DNA of 38,289 bases. Source: an uncultured Lachnospiraceae bacterium. GTDB lineage: Bacteria; Bacillota; Clostridia; Lachnospirales; Lachnospiraceae. Location: assembly GCA_902761665.1 (NCBI GenBank), contig CACWLA010000017.1:1-38289 (forward strand). The letters are read 5' to 3'. Below the pieces are notes generated by a model. The model ran no database searches. It was not told where the DNA came from and saw only the letters and a list, made by a program, of their open reading frames with translations. Made by a program: the position numbers and the translations under genes. Below, piece by piece: positions 1-7,908 of the stretch. Every line of letters starts with the position of its first letter. Positions within the stretch are counted from its first letter, which is position 1.

Positions 1-626
1 GCATTGGGGATCAGGGCGGCAGACAGCCGTTTCATGCCGTTTCTGAGGTTTTCCTTTTCACCGATCACATAGATCGACAGGATAAAAGCGATCACCCAGT
101 TGAACAGGCTCTTTCCGACGCTGGCCGTACCGGATATGATGCTGTCCATGTTATTCGACAGCATTTCCAGCACTTTTTTCAGAAGGGCACCGGAAGAATT
201 CAGGATCTCCTCAAGACCTTCGATCTTGCCGGCAAAGCCAAGGTTTTTCAGCAGTTCCCTGGCTGCCGCCAGATATTCATCCAGGTGGTCCGCCAGAAAT
301 ACGATGCTGCTGAACAGCTGCGGGATCAGCATGAAGAGGATCAGAACCAACAGCAGAATGAACGTCACGAAAGCCAGGATATTGGAGAGCGGATGGCGTT
401 TCTTCCGTTCCTCTGACTTGCCGTAAAATATCCTTTCATAGAGCTTCGTCAGCGGATTGACGATATAGGCGATGACGACTGCCATGATGACCGGCATGAA
501 AAATTTGACCAGATTTCCGAGACTGAAAAGGATCGGTCTCAGATTTGTCAGTACGACAAAAAGGACAACACCGATAGAGATCGCTACCGCCATTGGATAC
601 CAAGGTTTGTCTTTAAATCTGTTCAT
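1..626 (-). CDS. AI-2E family transporter, truncated by window edge
   Basis: This is the N-terminal ~208 residues of a polytopic membrane protein of the AI-2E transporter family (PF01594). The C-terminal part lies outside the window. Visible are an opening hydrophobic segment (about residues 10-30), a second one after GNLVKFFMPVIMAVVIAYIV, a basic loop (KSEERKKRH), a third membrane segment rich in Leu/Ile, and a long amphipathic stretch typical of the family's central region. The ATG at 626 is preceded by an AGAGGTG ribosome binding site. The gene begins 13 bases after galE and is probably its operon partner. Family members include proposed autoinducer-2 exporters and Na+/H+ antiporters, so the substrate cannot be assigned from sequence. 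The family call is fairly sure; the function is not. Confidence 0.8.
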   Translation of the reverse strand, partial: MNRFKDKPWYPMAVAISIGVVLFVVLTNLRPILFSLGNLVKFFMPVIMAVVIAYIVNPLTKLYERIFYGKSEERKKRHPLSNILAFVTFILLLVLILFMLIPQLFSSIVFLADHLDEYLAAARELLKNLGFAGKIEGLEEILNSSGALLKKVLEMLSNNMDSIISGTASVGKSLFNWVIAFILSIYVIGEKENLRNGMKRLSAALIPN

Positions 627-639
627 TTTTCACCTCTTT

Positions 640-1671
640 TCAGTGCGAACGCAGTATGCGCAGCTCATCCGCGATTTTTTTCTGGAAACGCCAGGTGTCG
701 CGGCAGCAGTCTTCGATGGTCTTCTCTGCACGCCAGTGCAGGATCTTTTCGGCCTTGTCCGGTGCCGCGTACATCTCGGCGATGTCGCCGGCACGGCGGG
801 GAGCGATCTCATAGGGGATCTTGATCCCGTTCGCTTTCTCAAAGGCATGGATGAGTTCCAGCACGCTTACGCCGCGGCCGGTTCCCAGGTTGAAGGTCTC
901 TGCACCGGTGTGCGTCCGGCTGTAGCGCAGTGCCGCGACATGTCCTCTCGCCAGATCCGTGACGTGAATATAGTCACGGATGCCTGTCCCGTCCGGCGTC
1001 GGATAGTCATTGCCGAAGACGTTCAGATGATCGCGGATCCCCGCTGCCACCTGCGCAACATAGGGCATGAGATTGTTCGGGATGCCGTTGGGCTTCTCGC
1101 CGATCAGGCCGCTTTCGTCAGCACCGATCGGGTTGAAATAGCGCAGCAGCACGACCGACAGTTCCTGATCCGCTTTCGCGGCGTCTCTCAGGATCTGCTC
1201 GATCATGTATTTCGTCCAGCCATAGGGATTCGTAATGCCGCCGGTGGGCAGGTCTTCCGTCATGGGCGGAACGTTATGTTCGCCGTATACCGTTGCGGAT
1301 GAGCTGAAAATGAAGCGCTGCACTTCGTGCTCCGCCATCAGTTCCAGCACGGTCAGCGCGCTGTCAATATTGTTGCGGTAATACATGAGCGGCTTCGCAA
1401 CGGACTCTCCTACCGCCTTGTATCCCGCGAAATGGATCACGGCACTGACGGCGCGGTCCCTGAATATCGGCTGCATCTGCTCCTTATCCGCGGCATTGAC
1501 CTGATAAAAAAGCGGGCGTATGCCGGTGATCTTTTCAATGCTGTCCAGTACTTCGGCTGAACTGTTGGAGAGATCGTCGGCAATGATCACGTCATAGCCT
1601 TCCCGCAGCAGTTCTACGGCCGTGTGCGAGCCGATATAGCCCATTCCGCCGGTCAGCAGTACAGTTTCCAT
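640..1671 (-). CDS. galE: UDP-glucose 4-epimerase
   Basis: A cytosolic short-chain dehydrogenase/reductase that interconverts UDP-glucose and UDP-galactose, and in some members their N-acetyl forms, supplying nucleotide sugars for the surface glycan made by the neighbouring genes. The 343-residue length is normal for the family. It shows the NAD-binding TGGMGYIGSH motif at residues 7-16, the SSSATVYG segment around 123-130 with the catalytic Ser, and the Y150/K154 pair in PYGWTKYM. The ATG at 1671 follows a GGAGG site 8 bases upstream. It sits 24 bases downstream of glmS and 13 bases upstream of the AI-2E-family gene, which suggests one transcript. Nothing unusual was seen. Confidence 0.95.
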   Translation of the reverse strand: METVLLTGGMGYIGSHTAVELLREGYDVIIADDLSNSSAEVLDSIEKITGIRPLFYQVNAADKEQMQPIFRDRAVSAVIHFAGYKAVGESVAKPLMYYRNNIDSALTVLELMAEHEVQRFIFSSSATVYGEHNVPPMTEDLPTGGITNPYGWTKYMIEQILRDAAKADQELSVVLLRYFNPIGADESGLIGEKPNGIPNNLMPYVAQVAAGIRDHLNVFGNDYPTPDGTGIRDYIHVTDLARGHVAALRYSRTHTGAETFNLGTGRGVSVLELIHAFEKANGIKIPYEIAPRRAGDIAEMYAAPDKAEKILHWRAEKTIEDCCRDTWRFQKKIADELRILRSH

Positions 1672-1695
1672 AGTCAGTTTCCTCCACTCAGGTTG

Positions 1696-3429
1696 TTATT
1701 CCACCGTAACGCTCTTGGCAAGGTTGCGGGGTTTATCGACGTCAAGGCCCTTCGAGACCGAGACGTAATAGGCGATCAGCTGCAGCGGAACGACGGTCAC
1801 GGAAGCCATGAAAAGGTCGTCGGCTGCCGGCAGGACCAGAACGTAGTCCGCAGTCTTTACCACGAGGTCTTCCAGGCCTTCCCGCGTCACCGCGATCACG
1901 TAGGCACCGCGGCTTCTGCATTCGACCATGTTGCTCACGGTCTTTTCCGCCGTATTTTTGAATTTCAGGCTGCCCTCAAGGCTGACGGCATAGTCGATGC
2001 CGCGTCCGATGTAGAAAATATCTTTTTCGGCACATTTTTCGGCCGCCAGGCGCTGGATCTTCTCTTTGTTGTCAAGGATCCGGGACGAGATCTCAGGAAG
2101 CGCCTTCAGGCTGTTCAGAAGGCCTCTGTAAGCCTTTTCGTCGAGGTTTCCGCGCACGCGCGCAAATTTGACCGCCAATGCGTAAAGCGCCATCAGCTGG
2201 GCGCTGTAGGCCTTTGTCGTAGCTACGGCGATCTCCGGACCGGCTAAGGTATAGAAGACGTGATCGGCCTCCCGTGCGATCGACGAGCCGAGTACGTTCA
2301 CGATCGCAAGGGTCCGGGCGCCGAGTTTCTTCGCCTCCCGGAGCGCCGCAAGGCTGTCTGCAGTCTCCCCGCTTTGGGAAATGACGATCACAAGCGTCGT
2401 CGGCTTCAGGATCGGATCGCGGTAGCGGAATTCCGATGCGAGTTCCACCCGGACCGGGATCCTCGTGAGTGTTTCCGTCACGTACTGACCGACGATGCCC
2501 GTGTGGTAGGCTGAGCCGCAGGCCGTGACCGTAATGTCCGTGATCCCTCTTATCGTTTCGTCGTCAAGACCGACCTCCGAAAAGTCAAGATCATCTTCTT
2601 TCAGGACGCTGTTCAGGGTATCCGTCAGAGCCTTTGGCTCCTCGTAGATCTCCTTCATCATGAAATGCTCGAAGCCGCCCTTTTCCGCAGCCTGCGCATC
2701 CCAGTCGATGTGGACCATGTCCTTGTCCACTATGTCGCCGTCAAGGTTGAAGAAGGTGACGCCGCTTCCCGAGAGACGGACCATCTCAAGATTGTTCACG
2801 TAGTAAACGTCACGGGTGTATTTCAGGATGGCCGGAACGTCCGAGGCCAGGAAGGATTCCCGGTCGCCGCGCCCAACGATCATCGGGCTGTCCTTGCGGC
2901 AGGCAAAGATCACGTCCGGATAGTCCTTAAACATGACGACGAGGGCATAGGATCCGCGTACGCGGACCATCGTCTTCGCCAGCGCGTCAATGGGGCCGAC
3001 CTTATATTTGCGGTAGTAGTAATCCACCTGATCGATCAGGACTTCGGTATCCGTCTGCGAATAGAAGGTGTATCCCTTCCGTTCCAGCTTCGCGCGCAAT
3101 TCCTGATAGTTCTCGACGATGCCGTTGTGGACGCCGACGACCATGTTTTCGGGCGAAACGTGCGGGTGTGCATTGGTCTCGCTCGGTTCGCCGTGGGTCG
3201 CCCAGCGCGTATGGCCGATGCCGCAGCATCCGGCGACGTTCTCGCCGCCGTCCGTCTTTTCAACAAGGCCTTTCAGCCTTCCCTTAACTTTAATGACTTC
3301 CGGGTCATTTCTGCCGTTCCGTACGGCGATGCCGGCCGAGTCATAGCCTCTGTATTCCAGTTTTGCCAGTCCTTCAAGGAGTACAGGGGCTGCCTTGCGG
3401 GGTCCGATGTAACCTACGATTCCGCACAT
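1696..3429 (-). CDS. glmS: Glutamine-fructose-6-phosphate aminotransferase lacking the isomerase active-site loop
   Basis: GlmS makes glucosamine-6-phosphate from fructose-6-P and glutamine. The start is the ATG at 3429, because Cys2 must become the N-terminal nucleophile (MCGIVGYIG) and an AAAGGA site precedes it; the longer frame up to 3468 is rejected. The glutaminase domain (GHTRWATHGEPSETNAHPH) and both SIS domains (SQSGETADSLAA; NLAKSVTVE at the C terminus) are present. The protein is 577 residues, against about 608-613 usual. The missing part lies after LEGSLKFK (residue 491, near 1957-1959): the family segment beginning EISYIHAEAYAAGELKHG is absent and the sequence resumes at TAEKTVSN. 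That removes the residues equivalent to E. coli Glu488 and His504. The gene overlaps the upstream membrane-protein gene by 16 bases, so there is no room for a glmS ribozyme. It may be isomerase-dead, or the assembly may be in error. Confidence 0.9.
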   Translation of the reverse strand: MCGIVGYIGPRKAAPVLLEGLAKLEYRGYDSAGIAVRNGRNDPEVIKVKGRLKGLVEKTDGGENVAGCCGIGHTRWATHGEPSETNAHPHVSPENMVVGVHNGIVENYQELRAKLERKGYTFYSQTDTEVLIDQVDYYYRKYKVGPIDALAKTMVRVRGSYALVVMFKDYPDVIFACRKDSPMIVGRGDRESFLASDVPAILKYTRDVYYVNNLEMVRLSGSGVTFFNLDGDIVDKDMVHIDWDAQAAEKGGFEHFMMKEIYEEPKALTDTLNSVLKEDDLDFSEVGLDDETIRGITDITVTACGSAYHTGIVGQYVTETLTRIPVRVELASEFRYRDPILKPTTLVIVISQSGETADSLAALREAKKLGARTLAIVNVLGSSIAREADHVFYTLAGPEIAVATTKAYSAQLMALYALAVKFARVRGNLDEKAYRGLLNSLKALPEISSRILDNKEKIQRLAAEKCAEKDIFYIGRGIDYAVSLEGSLKFKNTAEKTVSNMVECRSRGAYVIAVTREGLEDLVVKTADYVLVLPAADDLFMASVTVVPLQLIAYYVSVSKGLDVDKPRNLAKSVTVE

Positions 3430-4769
3430 TGATTTTCTGTTCCTTTCATCATCTTCGGCAGCGTCCAAATCGCTGCCACGGTCAGCGCGTACCAGGCAAT
3501 ACCGAGTGCCGCGTTCATCCAGGGGTTAAAATAGGTCGCGATCAGGAACGCGGCCAGACCGATCATGACAGATCCGGGTTCAGGGAAGGTCTTCAGCGCC
3601 CTTCGTCTTTTTATCAGCCGGATCAGGCTCAGGAGGATCGGAAGCATGTACAGCGTGAGCCCGACGATTCCCATGCGCGCCAGCATGTCCAGATAGAAAT
3701 ACTCATCAGCGCCGCCTCTCGCTTCCGTCGTCGCCCCGAGTCCTTTTCCGATCAGCGGATATTCGGCTATGATCTCCTTCAGGTCCCTGATCGTCTCCGC
3801 TCTCATCTCATCACCGACTTCCGTGACATTTCCGGAGCTCCAACCGGCTCTGTCCCAGGTATGCGGGATATGGATATGCGCGTCAAGGTCGAAAGCCATG
3901 CCGCGCATGAAGGCATACTGGATGATCCCCTGCTTCAGCACAAGTTCCTGTCCGTATACCACGGCAATAAGCAGGATCAGAAGCAGCGCCGTGCGGAGCA
4001 GGACCTTTCTGACCGGCGCGGTCAGCAGGCACAGGATCAGCGTCAGGAGGAAAGCCGCTGCGGTTGCCAGATAAAGGCTGCGGGTATAGGTCATGATGAT
4101 CGCTTCCGCATCCAGAAGAAACAGGGCCCCCCAACCGCATACTGCCTTCGCTTTTTCCGTCCTGACGATCCGGACGAGCAGCAGGACGCAGGCCGCGATC
4201 AGATAAATGCTGCTTTTGCAGAAAATACGGTAGGCGTTGTATCTGGCGGACATGATGATCCCCCAGTTCGCTGTCCACGGCTCCTGTACGAAAGCTTCAT
4301 AGAAACTGGGCGCAAGACTGGAAAAAAGCGCATTGCTGACGATGCAGAATACTGACTGGACAAAGCAGCCCGCAATGACGGCATTGGCCGCACGGCGCAG
4401 CTGTTTGCTGTCCCTGATCAGCACCGGTACCGCAGGGATCAGCAGCATGTAGATGAAGCCTTTGATGTCGCTGATCAGAACGTTCTGGTCATTCCCGAAC
4501 GCCTGCCCCCGGAACGCTGCGAAAACCACGTAAAACATGAAGATCAGAACGATCCAGTTGACCGGCCTTCTGATCTGATTCTCAATATCGGCAAAGAACG
4601 GAATCGCTGCTGACATCACGATCAGCACCGCCAGCACGATACGCGGGGTAAAAGGCCCTATCGTAATGTACCTGCCGGAGCCTGTCGCAGCACAGTCGAA
4701 AAGAAAAAGATACAGCCAGAACCGTCCGATCTTTCCGCAGATATCCGTCAGTTTTATCTTCCCGGCCAT
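3414..4769 (-). CDS. O-antigen ligase/polymerase-type membrane protein
   Basis: A 451-residue polytopic inner-membrane protein of the O-antigen ligase / Wzy type (PF04932-like). It is expected to polymerise or transfer lipid-linked glycan units on the outer face of the membrane. About ten to twelve hydrophobic segments are visible, with a large extracellular loop (roughly residues 250-335, containing the HIHIPHTWDRAGW stretch) followed by YPLIGKGLGATTEARGG, the kind of loop that carries the catalytic Arg/His residues in this family. I place the start at ATG 4769, preceded by AAGGGGG, rather than the upstream in-frame codon at 4853, because the intervening DNA holds a terminator-like hairpin and a promoter. 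Its stop codon overlaps the glmS start. Whether it is a polymerase or a ligase cannot be told from sequence. Confidence 0.75.
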   Translation of the reverse strand: MAGKIKLTDICGKIGRFWLYLFLFDCAATGSGRYITIGPFTPRIVLAVLIVMSAAIPFFADIENQIRRPVNWIVLIFMFYVVFAAFRGQAFGNDQNVLISDIKGFIYMLLIPAVPVLIRDSKQLRRAANAVIAGCFVQSVFCIVSNALFSSLAPSFYEAFVQEPWTANWGIIMSARYNAYRIFCKSSIYLIAACVLLLVRIVRTEKAKAVCGWGALFLLDAEAIIMTYTRSLYLATAAAFLLTLILCLLTAPVRKVLLRTALLLILLIAVVYGQELVLKQGIIQYAFMRGMAFDLDAHIHIPHTWDRAGWSSGNVTEVGDEMRAETIRDLKEIIAEYPLIGKGLGATTEARGGADEYFYLDMLARMGIVGLTLYMLPILLSLIRLIKRRRALKTFPEPGSVMIGLAAFLIATYFNPWMNAALGIAWYALTVAAIWTLPKMMKGTENQCAES

Positions 4770-4797
4770 AACAGCCCCCTTTGCACCATAATAATAT

Positions 4798-4826
4798 ATT
4801 TTATCATAAAAATCAGCGGCGGACAA
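4798..4826 (-). promoter_or_regulatory. Promoter for the ligase-glmS-galE block
   Basis: On the minus strand, -35 TTGTCC (4821-4826) is separated by 17 bases from -10 TAAAAT (4798-4803), about 30 bases before the ATG at 4769. The -35 box lies inside the 3' arm of the preceding hairpin, so terminator and promoter share DNA. Confidence 0.6.
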
Positions 4827-4844
4827 GCATTTTGCGTCCGCCGC
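4808..4844 (-). terminator. Rho-independent terminator after the glycosyltransferase trio
   Basis: On the minus strand a perfect 9-bp stem (GCGGCGGAC / GTCCGCCGC, arms at 4836-4844 and 4816-4824) is followed by TGATTTTTA. It lies about 45 bases after the last glycosyltransferase stop codon. The U tract is interrupted near its start, so termination may be partial. Confidence 0.65.
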
Positions 4845-4889
4845 ACGGTTCATCTTCAGTTTTCCTTACGAGAGCGGTCCCGGAGCGTT

Positions 4890-5852
4890 TCATCGTCCGG
4901 TCATTTTTCCTTTCACGGCATAGAGCGTTTTCCAGGCAAAGGGAGCCCTGATCAGTATCTTTTCCTTGGCGGAAAGTGCCCGGCCGCAGCTGCGGCTCAT
5001 CTCCTGCGCTTTACCGCGCAGTGCCTGGACGCGTTCCTTCTGCGCTGCCGCGTCATGCGGCAGGTCGCGCACTGCCATCGTAAAGGCGCTCATGAATGTC
5101 TCAAAGCAGGATGCCAACAGGTCATCGTCGCCGTGTGCCCGGAAATAGTCCCAGCGCAGCGCAAGAAATTCCGCATTATTGATATGATCTTCTTCCCGGT
5201 TCTCACTCGACATGATGCTCTTCGCGCGGTGGAGGTAGTGATAAAAGGGCTTATCGACGGTTACGATCTTCTCTGCTGCGCCGAGGATCTCATGCGCCGT
5301 GAGTTCGTCTTCATGGATCCTGCCCTCGGGAAAAAGAACCTTGTCATAGATCTCCCGGCGGCAAAGCCGGTTCCATGCGACGATGAAGACAACCCCGTTC
5401 TGGCCGGCAACTTTGGCCAGTGCCTCTTTCCGGCTCAGAACACCTTCACCCGGCAGAACAGATACGCCCTGCCTGTCAGCGTTTTCATATTCATGAACGA
5501 AACCGCAGACGGCGATGTCCGCGCCGCTTTCCGCAAGCGCTCTTTCCATCGTCTCCAGCATGTCCGGATCGACCCGGTCGTCGCTGTCGATCACGGCGAT
5601 CAGTTCTCCGGAAGCAGCTCTGATCCCGCTGTTTCTGGCGGCAGAAAGACCGCCGTTTTTTTGATGAATGACGCGGATACGCGCATCCTTTTCTGCCCAG
5701 GCGTCGCACATCCTGCCGCAGCTGTCCGGGGATCCGTCGTCAACAAGAATGATCTCCAGATCCCTGAATGTCTGGCGAACGAGGCTTTCCACGCAGGCGT
5801 CCAGATAAGCTTCGACCTTGTATACCGGAACGATGACGCTGATCCTGCTCAT
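4890..5852 (-). CDS. Family 2 glycosyltransferase
   Basis: A cytoplasmic GT-A fold glycosyltransferase (GT2, PF00535) adding one sugar to a lipid-linked surface glycan. The N-terminal half shows the family signature: ISVIVPVYKVEAYLDACVESL, then ILVDDGSPDSCG, NGGLSAARNSGI and the metal/nucleotide-binding IDSDD around residues 88-92. The C-terminal half (LFPEGRIHEDELTAHEIL) fits the acceptor-site region with its ED motif. I choose ATG 5852, giving 320 residues, because AAAGGAAG lies just upstream and the start overlaps the previous gene's stop as ATGA; the longer frame from 5876 has no such support. It is the last of three coupled paralogues. Sugar and linkage are unknown. Confidence 0.85.
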   Translation of the reverse strand: MSRISVIVPVYKVEAYLDACVESLVRQTFRDLEIILVDDGSPDSCGRMCDAWAEKDARIRVIHQKNGGLSAARNSGIRAASGELIAVIDSDDRVDPDMLETMERALAESGADIAVCGFVHEYENADRQGVSVLPGEGVLSRKEALAKVAGQNGVVFIVAWNRLCRREIYDKVLFPEGRIHEDELTAHEILGAAEKIVTVDKPFYHYLHRAKSIMSSENREEDHINNAEFLALRWDYFRAHGDDDLLASCFETFMSAFTMAVRDLPHDAAAQKERVQALRGKAQEMSRSCGRALSAKEKILIRAPFAWKTLYAVKGKMTGR

Positions 5853-6817
5853 GCTTTTCTTCCTTTCAGGCGGCAAAATGCATCGACGCCGATTATCGGT
5901 GAGAATGCGGAAAGACGCCTGCGCAGGCGTTCTTTTCGGTCAAGATCCGCAAAGCCTGCGATCTCGGCCGCAAGTTTCCGGGCATTCCTTCTGTGTTTTC
6001 TGAAGGCATCCTTCTTTCCTTCCGCATGTGCCAGCCTTGCCGCTTCGATCTCGTCGTCGGTAAGAAGCTTCAGCAGATGATGGTATGCCTTACCGCCGCG
6101 TTCCTTCCGGACGGCTGCCATGGCCTTTGCTGCTTCGATGACCTTTTCCTGCTTGGACAGGGATATTCTCGTCGCGGTATTGCCGTCACGCGTGATCAGA
6201 TAATGATAAAGAGGTTCCGGTTCGTAATACACGGAACCGGCCCGTGAAAGAACTTCGCAGAGCCAGAGGGAATCTTCCCCGTAAGGGAGATCCTCCCGGA
6301 ATGCAACGCTTTTGGCCAGGTCGGCCGGATACATTCCGATCCAGACCGAAAGAAGCATGCCGTTTGCTTCGCCGAGTGCTCCGGCAATGAATTCGTCAGG
6401 GGAAAGAAGCGTCTTCTCCAGTGCTTTTGCAGGGCACTCACTTCCATTGGACGTTTCGCGCACATAGCCGCAGCAGACAATGTCAGCGCTGCTTTTCCGC
6501 TTTTTTTCAAGAAACCAGGCAAGGAGTCCCGGATCCGCCCGGTCGTCGCTGTCCGCGAAGCAGATGAACCTTCCTGCAGCCTCCTGCAGTCCGCGGTTCC
6601 TCGCACGGCTCACGCCGCTGTTTTCCTGGTGGATCACCCGTATGCGGGCGTCCTCAGCAGCAAGGCGGTCGCAGATCTCTCCGGAGCCGTCGTCCGATCC
6701 GTCGTCGACAAGGAGCATTTCCCAGTCGGAAAAACTCTGTGCGAGAAAGGAACGGACACATGTTTCCACGTAATCTTTTGTCTGATAGACCGGAACGATG
6801 ATGCTGATCTCAGCCAC
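5849..6817 (-). CDS. Family 2 glycosyltransferase
   Basis: A GT2 enzyme of 322 residues, the middle member of a three-gene tandem. It carries ISIIVPVYQTKDYVETC, LLVDDGSDDGSGEICD, ENSGVSRARNRGL and the ADSDDRADPG aspartate motif, then LPYGEDSLWLCEVL in the acceptor half. It starts at GTG 6817, preceded by AAGGAGGGG; no ATG is available in a better position. The start overlaps the stop of the upstream paralogue by 8 bases and its stop overlaps the next start as ATGA, so translation of the trio is coupled. It is clearly similar to both neighbours, indicating tandem duplication. The sugar donor cannot be inferred. Confidence 0.85.
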   Translation of the reverse strand: MAEISIIVPVYQTKDYVETCVRSFLAQSFSDWEMLLVDDGSDDGSGEICDRLAAEDARIRVIHQENSGVSRARNRGLQEAAGRFICFADSDDRADPGLLAWFLEKKRKSSADIVCCGYVRETSNGSECPAKALEKTLLSPDEFIAGALGEANGMLLSVWIGMYPADLAKSVAFREDLPYGEDSLWLCEVLSRAGSVYYEPEPLYHYLITRDGNTATRISLSKQEKVIEAAKAMAAVRKERGGKAYHHLLKLLTDDEIEAARLAHAEGKKDAFRKHRRNARKLAAEIAGFADLDRKERLRRRLSAFSPIIGVDAFCRLKGRKA

Positions 6818-7787
6818 GGCGCCCCTCCTTCAGTTTCTGATAAAGATTGACGCCCAGGATGGGCGAGGCCGCAGCAAGCGTCAGCCGAAGCTTATCCTTG
6901 CGGCTTATCGCCGGAGAAGACTGCACGGCCCGGGCATGCATGCGCGCGGCTCTCCGATGGACTTCAAAAGCTGGTCTGATGCCGGCATCGTAAGCCAGGC
7001 GCGCTGCGACGATCTCCAGATCGGCCAGGATCTTTTCCAGAAGCGGCCGTACCTTATCATTATCTCTCCAGACCGTCCTGATCGCTTCAAGCGAGATGAT
7101 GCGGCTCTCCTGCTTGGTCAGGGAGAGTTCGGTATAGGTATTGCCGTCCCGGCTGACCAAATAATGGTACAGCGGAACGGGATCGTACCACACTTTCGTG
7201 ATGCGGGAAAGCACGAGGCCGAGAAACAGGCTGTCTTCACCGTAGGCGAGTTGGTCCGCAAAACGGAGGCTTCCTATGGCTTCCATGCTGAACATGCCGA
7301 GACAGACCGAAAGAATGATACCGTTTTCTTCCTTCAGCGCACCGGCCAGAAAATCTCCCGGCAGCAGGCCTTTATCCCCAAGCGGTTTCGAAGGAGCTGC
7401 AGGAGCACCGGAACCGTCTTCCAGCGCATAGCCGCAGACAACAAGTTCCGCGCCGCTCTCCTTCTGCCACGTGCGCAGCCGTTCCAGATAATCGGCATCT
7501 ACCCAGTCGTCACTGTCCAGAAAAACTGCAAAAGCACCGCGGGCTTCCTCAAGCCCCCGGTTTCTCGCAGCGCTCACCCCGGCATTTTCCTGGTGGACAG
7601 TGCGGATGCGCGCGTCCTCTTCCGAAAGCCGGTCGCAGAGCGCACCGGAGCCGTCCGGTGACCCGTCATCTACCAGGATAAGTTCCCAGTTTCCGTCTGT
7701 CTGCGCCAGCACCGAGCGTACGCATTTTTCCAGCCAGGCTTCGGTCCGGTATACCGGAACGATAATGCTGATCAATCCTTCGTCCAA
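6810..7787 (-). CDS. Family 2 glycosyltransferase, probable TTG start
   Basis: First member of the tandem GT2 trio. Motifs are ISIIVPVYRTEAWLEKC, LILVDDGSPDGSGALCD, ENAGVSAARNRGL, FLDSDDWVDADY and LAYGEDSLFLGLVL. An in-frame ATG at 7826 exists, but it lies across the -10 box of a near-consensus promoter and cannot be in the transcript. A GGAGG (7796-7800) is placed 8 bases before a TTG at 7787, giving a 325-residue protein that begins LDEGLISIIVPV (Leu read as Met), which suits the family. I therefore call the TTG. The three paralogues share their order of motifs and an 'EDARIR' segment. The role is addition of successive sugars to the lipid-linked repeat unit. Confidence 0.82.
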   Translation of the reverse strand: MDEGLISIIVPVYRTEAWLEKCVRSVLAQTDGNWELILVDDGSPDGSGALCDRLSEEDARIRTVHQENAGVSAARNRGLEEARGAFAVFLDSDDWVDADYLERLRTWQKESGAELVVCGYALEDGSGAPAAPSKPLGDKGLLPGDFLAGALKEENGIILSVCLGMFSMEAIGSLRFADQLAYGEDSLFLGLVLSRITKVWYDPVPLYHYLVSRDGNTYTELSLTKQESRIISLEAIRTVWRDNDKVRPLLEKILADLEIVAARLAYDAGIRPAFEVHRRAARMHARAVQSSPAISRKDKLRLTLAAASPILGVNLYQKLKEGRRG

Positions 7788-7814
7788 ATGCCTTACCTCC
7801 TCTTTCGCCGTCTC

Positions 7815-7843
7815 ATTATAAAGCATTTCAAAAGTCTTATCAA
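7815..7843 (-). promoter_or_regulatory. Promoter of the glycosyltransferase trio
   Basis: On the minus strand, -35 TTGATA (7838-7843), a 17-base spacer and a perfect -10 TATAAT (7815-7820) precede the TTG start at 7787 by about 27 bases. The -35 box occupies the same bases as that of the divergent promoter. Confidence 0.8.
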
Positions 7844-7866
7844 GTTTTTCGCATTTATGCTATAAT
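7837..7866 (+). promoter_or_regulatory. Promoter of the plus-strand glycosyltransferase
   Basis: On the plus strand, -35 TTATCA (7837-7842), an 18-base spacer and -10 TATAAT (7861-7866) with an extended TGC upstream precede the ATG at 7909 by about 42 bases. The -35 overlaps the opposite promoter's -35 by five bases. Confidence 0.75.
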
Positions 7867-7908
7867 GAGTCCGAGTGCGGCGGTATTCCGCCCGGAAAGT
7901 GAGCCCCC

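Noticed and set aside
3430-3560. Possible glmS ribozyme upstream of glmS
   Set aside because: The upstream gene's coding sequence overlaps the glmS start, leaving no leader, and the conserved ribozyme core was not seen.
7788-7826. ATG at 7826 as start of the first tandem glycosyltransferase
   Set aside because: It overlaps the -10 box of a TTGATA-17-TATAAT promoter, so it would not be in the mRNA; the TTG at 7787 has a well-spaced GGAGG.
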